This document shows positions 4,918 to 5,401 of a stretch of 5,401 nt of DNA, piece after piece. The DNA comes from Modestobacter sp. (GTDB lineage: Bacteria > Actinomycetota > Actinomycetes > Mycobacteriales > Geodermatophilaceae). A program made the position numbers and the translations under genes. The notes beneath the pieces are model-generated. The model was given only the letters and a program-made list of their open reading frames with translations, did not search any database and was not told the DNA's origin. The DNA lies in assembly GCA_025965775.1 (NCBI GenBank), contig JAOPWG010000307.1:1-5401 (forward strand), read 5' to 3'. Numbering within the stretch: the first letter of the stretch is position 1; the number at the start of each line of letters is the position of its first letter.

Positions 4918-5391
4918 GTGCTGCGCATCGATCGCGCGACCTACGACGCCATCGTGGCCCACGCCCGGGACGACCACCCGGACGAGGCCTGTGGTGTCGT
5001 CGCCGGGCCCGAGGGCAGTGACCGGCCCGAGCGGTTCATCCCGATGCTCAACGCGGCGCGGTCACCGACGTTCTACGAGTTCGACAGCGCCGACCTGCTG
5101 AAGCTCTACCGCGAGATGGACGACCGGGACGAGGTGCCGGTGGTCATCTACCACTCGCACACGGCCACCGAGGCCCGTCCCTCGCGCACGGACATCAGCT
5201 ACGCCTCCGAACCCGAGGCGCACTACGTGCTGGTCTCCACCCGCGAGCACGGCCCGCAGACCGGGCGGGCCGGGGACGACGTCGAGTTCCGCAGCTTCCG
5301 CATCGTCGACGGTGAGGTGAGCGAGGAGGACGTCGAGGTCGTCGAGTCCTACCTGTTCGGCCACTCGCCGACGACCGTCGTCTACGACTGA
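4918..5391 (+). CDS. mec: Mec-type JAMM/MPN+ metallopeptidase (CysO-cysteine hydrolase)
   Basis: This 157-residue zinc-dependent isopeptidase-like enzyme is homologous to mycobacterial Mec (Rv1334). That enzyme releases cysteine from the C-terminus of the ubiquitin-like carrier CysO after CysM has built it there. The JAMM site is complete: E23 in HPDEACGVV is the general base, and H79, H81 and D92, with S89, form H-S-H-x7-S-x2-D in YHSHTATEARPSRTDISYA. A long acidic C-terminal part (120-143) leads to the family-typical ending SYLFGHSPTTVVYD. The length fits the Mec family (about 146 aa in mycobacteria). The GTG start is set by a TAGACT box 6 nt upstream. Only 10 bp follow the stop in the window. 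The expected partners cysO and cysM would lie just downstream; they are not visible, so the substrate assignment rests on homology and neighbourhood. Confidence 0.9.
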   Translation: MLRIDRATYDAIVAHARDDHPDEACGVVAGPEGSDRPERFIPMLNAARSPTFYEFDSADLLKLYREMDDRDEVPVVIYHSHTATEARPSRTDISYASEPEAHYVLVSTREHGPQTGRAGDDVEFRSFRIVDGEVSEEDVEVVESYLFGHSPTTVVYD

Positions 5392-5401
5392 GACCTCCCG
5401 C

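Noticed and set aside
4420..4977. 185-codon minus-strand frame overlapping the membrane protein and the start of mec
   Set aside because: It lacks hydrophobic segments or motifs and would cover the mec promoter and start. The neighbouring frame gives a coherent three-helix membrane protein.
4918..5391. JAMM protease as part of an antiphage ubiquitin-like (Bil or CBASS-type) system
   Set aside because: The protein matches the Mec type and sits in the conserved pncB-clpS-DUF2017-mec neighbourhood. No E1, E2, cyclase or effector gene is visible, so cysteine metabolism is the simpler reading.
1..5401. CRISPR array, insertion sequence, tRNA/rRNA, prophage or other novel mobile system
   Set aside because: There are no regularly spaced repeats, terminal inverted repeats, transposase motifs or RNA-gene sequences; composition looks even throughout and the genes are chromosomal housekeeping genes.

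Overview
The window is chromosomal, non-mobile DNA from a very GC-rich actinobacterium. Codon third positions are almost all G or C, GTG starts are common, and every recognisable protein has an actinobacterial-type sequence. The style (GTG starts right after TAGA[CG]T-type -10 boxes, actinobacterial ClpS/DUF2017/Mec proteins, cytochrome oxidase next to serB) would fit a Geodermatophilaceae-like or related lineage, but that placement is inference.

Layout from left to right. (1) 1-207: C-terminal end of cytochrome c oxidase subunit I (ctaD), followed by a strong hairpin at 226-264. (2) 316-1581, plus strand: a two-ACT-domain phosphoserine phosphatase, SerB. (3) 1582-1682: a 101-bp convergent gap with a 14-bp direct repeat and only weak hairpins. 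(4) 1683-3625, minus strand: a two-gene NAD-salvage operon, pncB (nicotinate phosphoribosyltransferase) then pncA (nicotinamidase). (5) 3626-3687: a 62-bp divergent promoter region. (6) 3688-4489, plus strand: clpS and a DUF2017 gene, 10 bp apart. (7) 4428-4784, minus strand: a small three-helix membrane protein of unknown function whose 3' end overlaps the DUF2017 gene tail-to-tail. (8) 4918-5391, plus strand: a complete Mec-type JAMM/MPN+ metallopeptidase. In mycobacteria mec is followed by cysO and cysM, which would lie beyond the right edge here.

The genes fall into four housekeeping themes: respiration (ctaD), serine synthesis (SerB, last step), nicotinamide recycling to NAD (PncA makes nicotinate, PncB makes nicotinate mononucleotide), and two linked topics at the right: N-degron delivery to the Clp protease (ClpS) and CysO-dependent cysteine synthesis (Mec). 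The pncB / clpS / DUF2017 / mec order matches the mycobacterial Rv1330c-Rv1331-Rv1332-Rv1334 neighbourhood, so the membrane protein is the locally variable element.

No CRISPR, phage, insertion sequence, defence island, tRNA or rRNA is visible. The most interesting points are regulatory and architectural. At least four genes have a TANNNT box 6-8 nt before the start codon with no Shine-Dalgarno, predicting leaderless mRNAs. The pncB and clpS promoters are packed back to back. The unknown membrane protein overlaps DUF2017 and probably starts 13 codons later than the longest reading.
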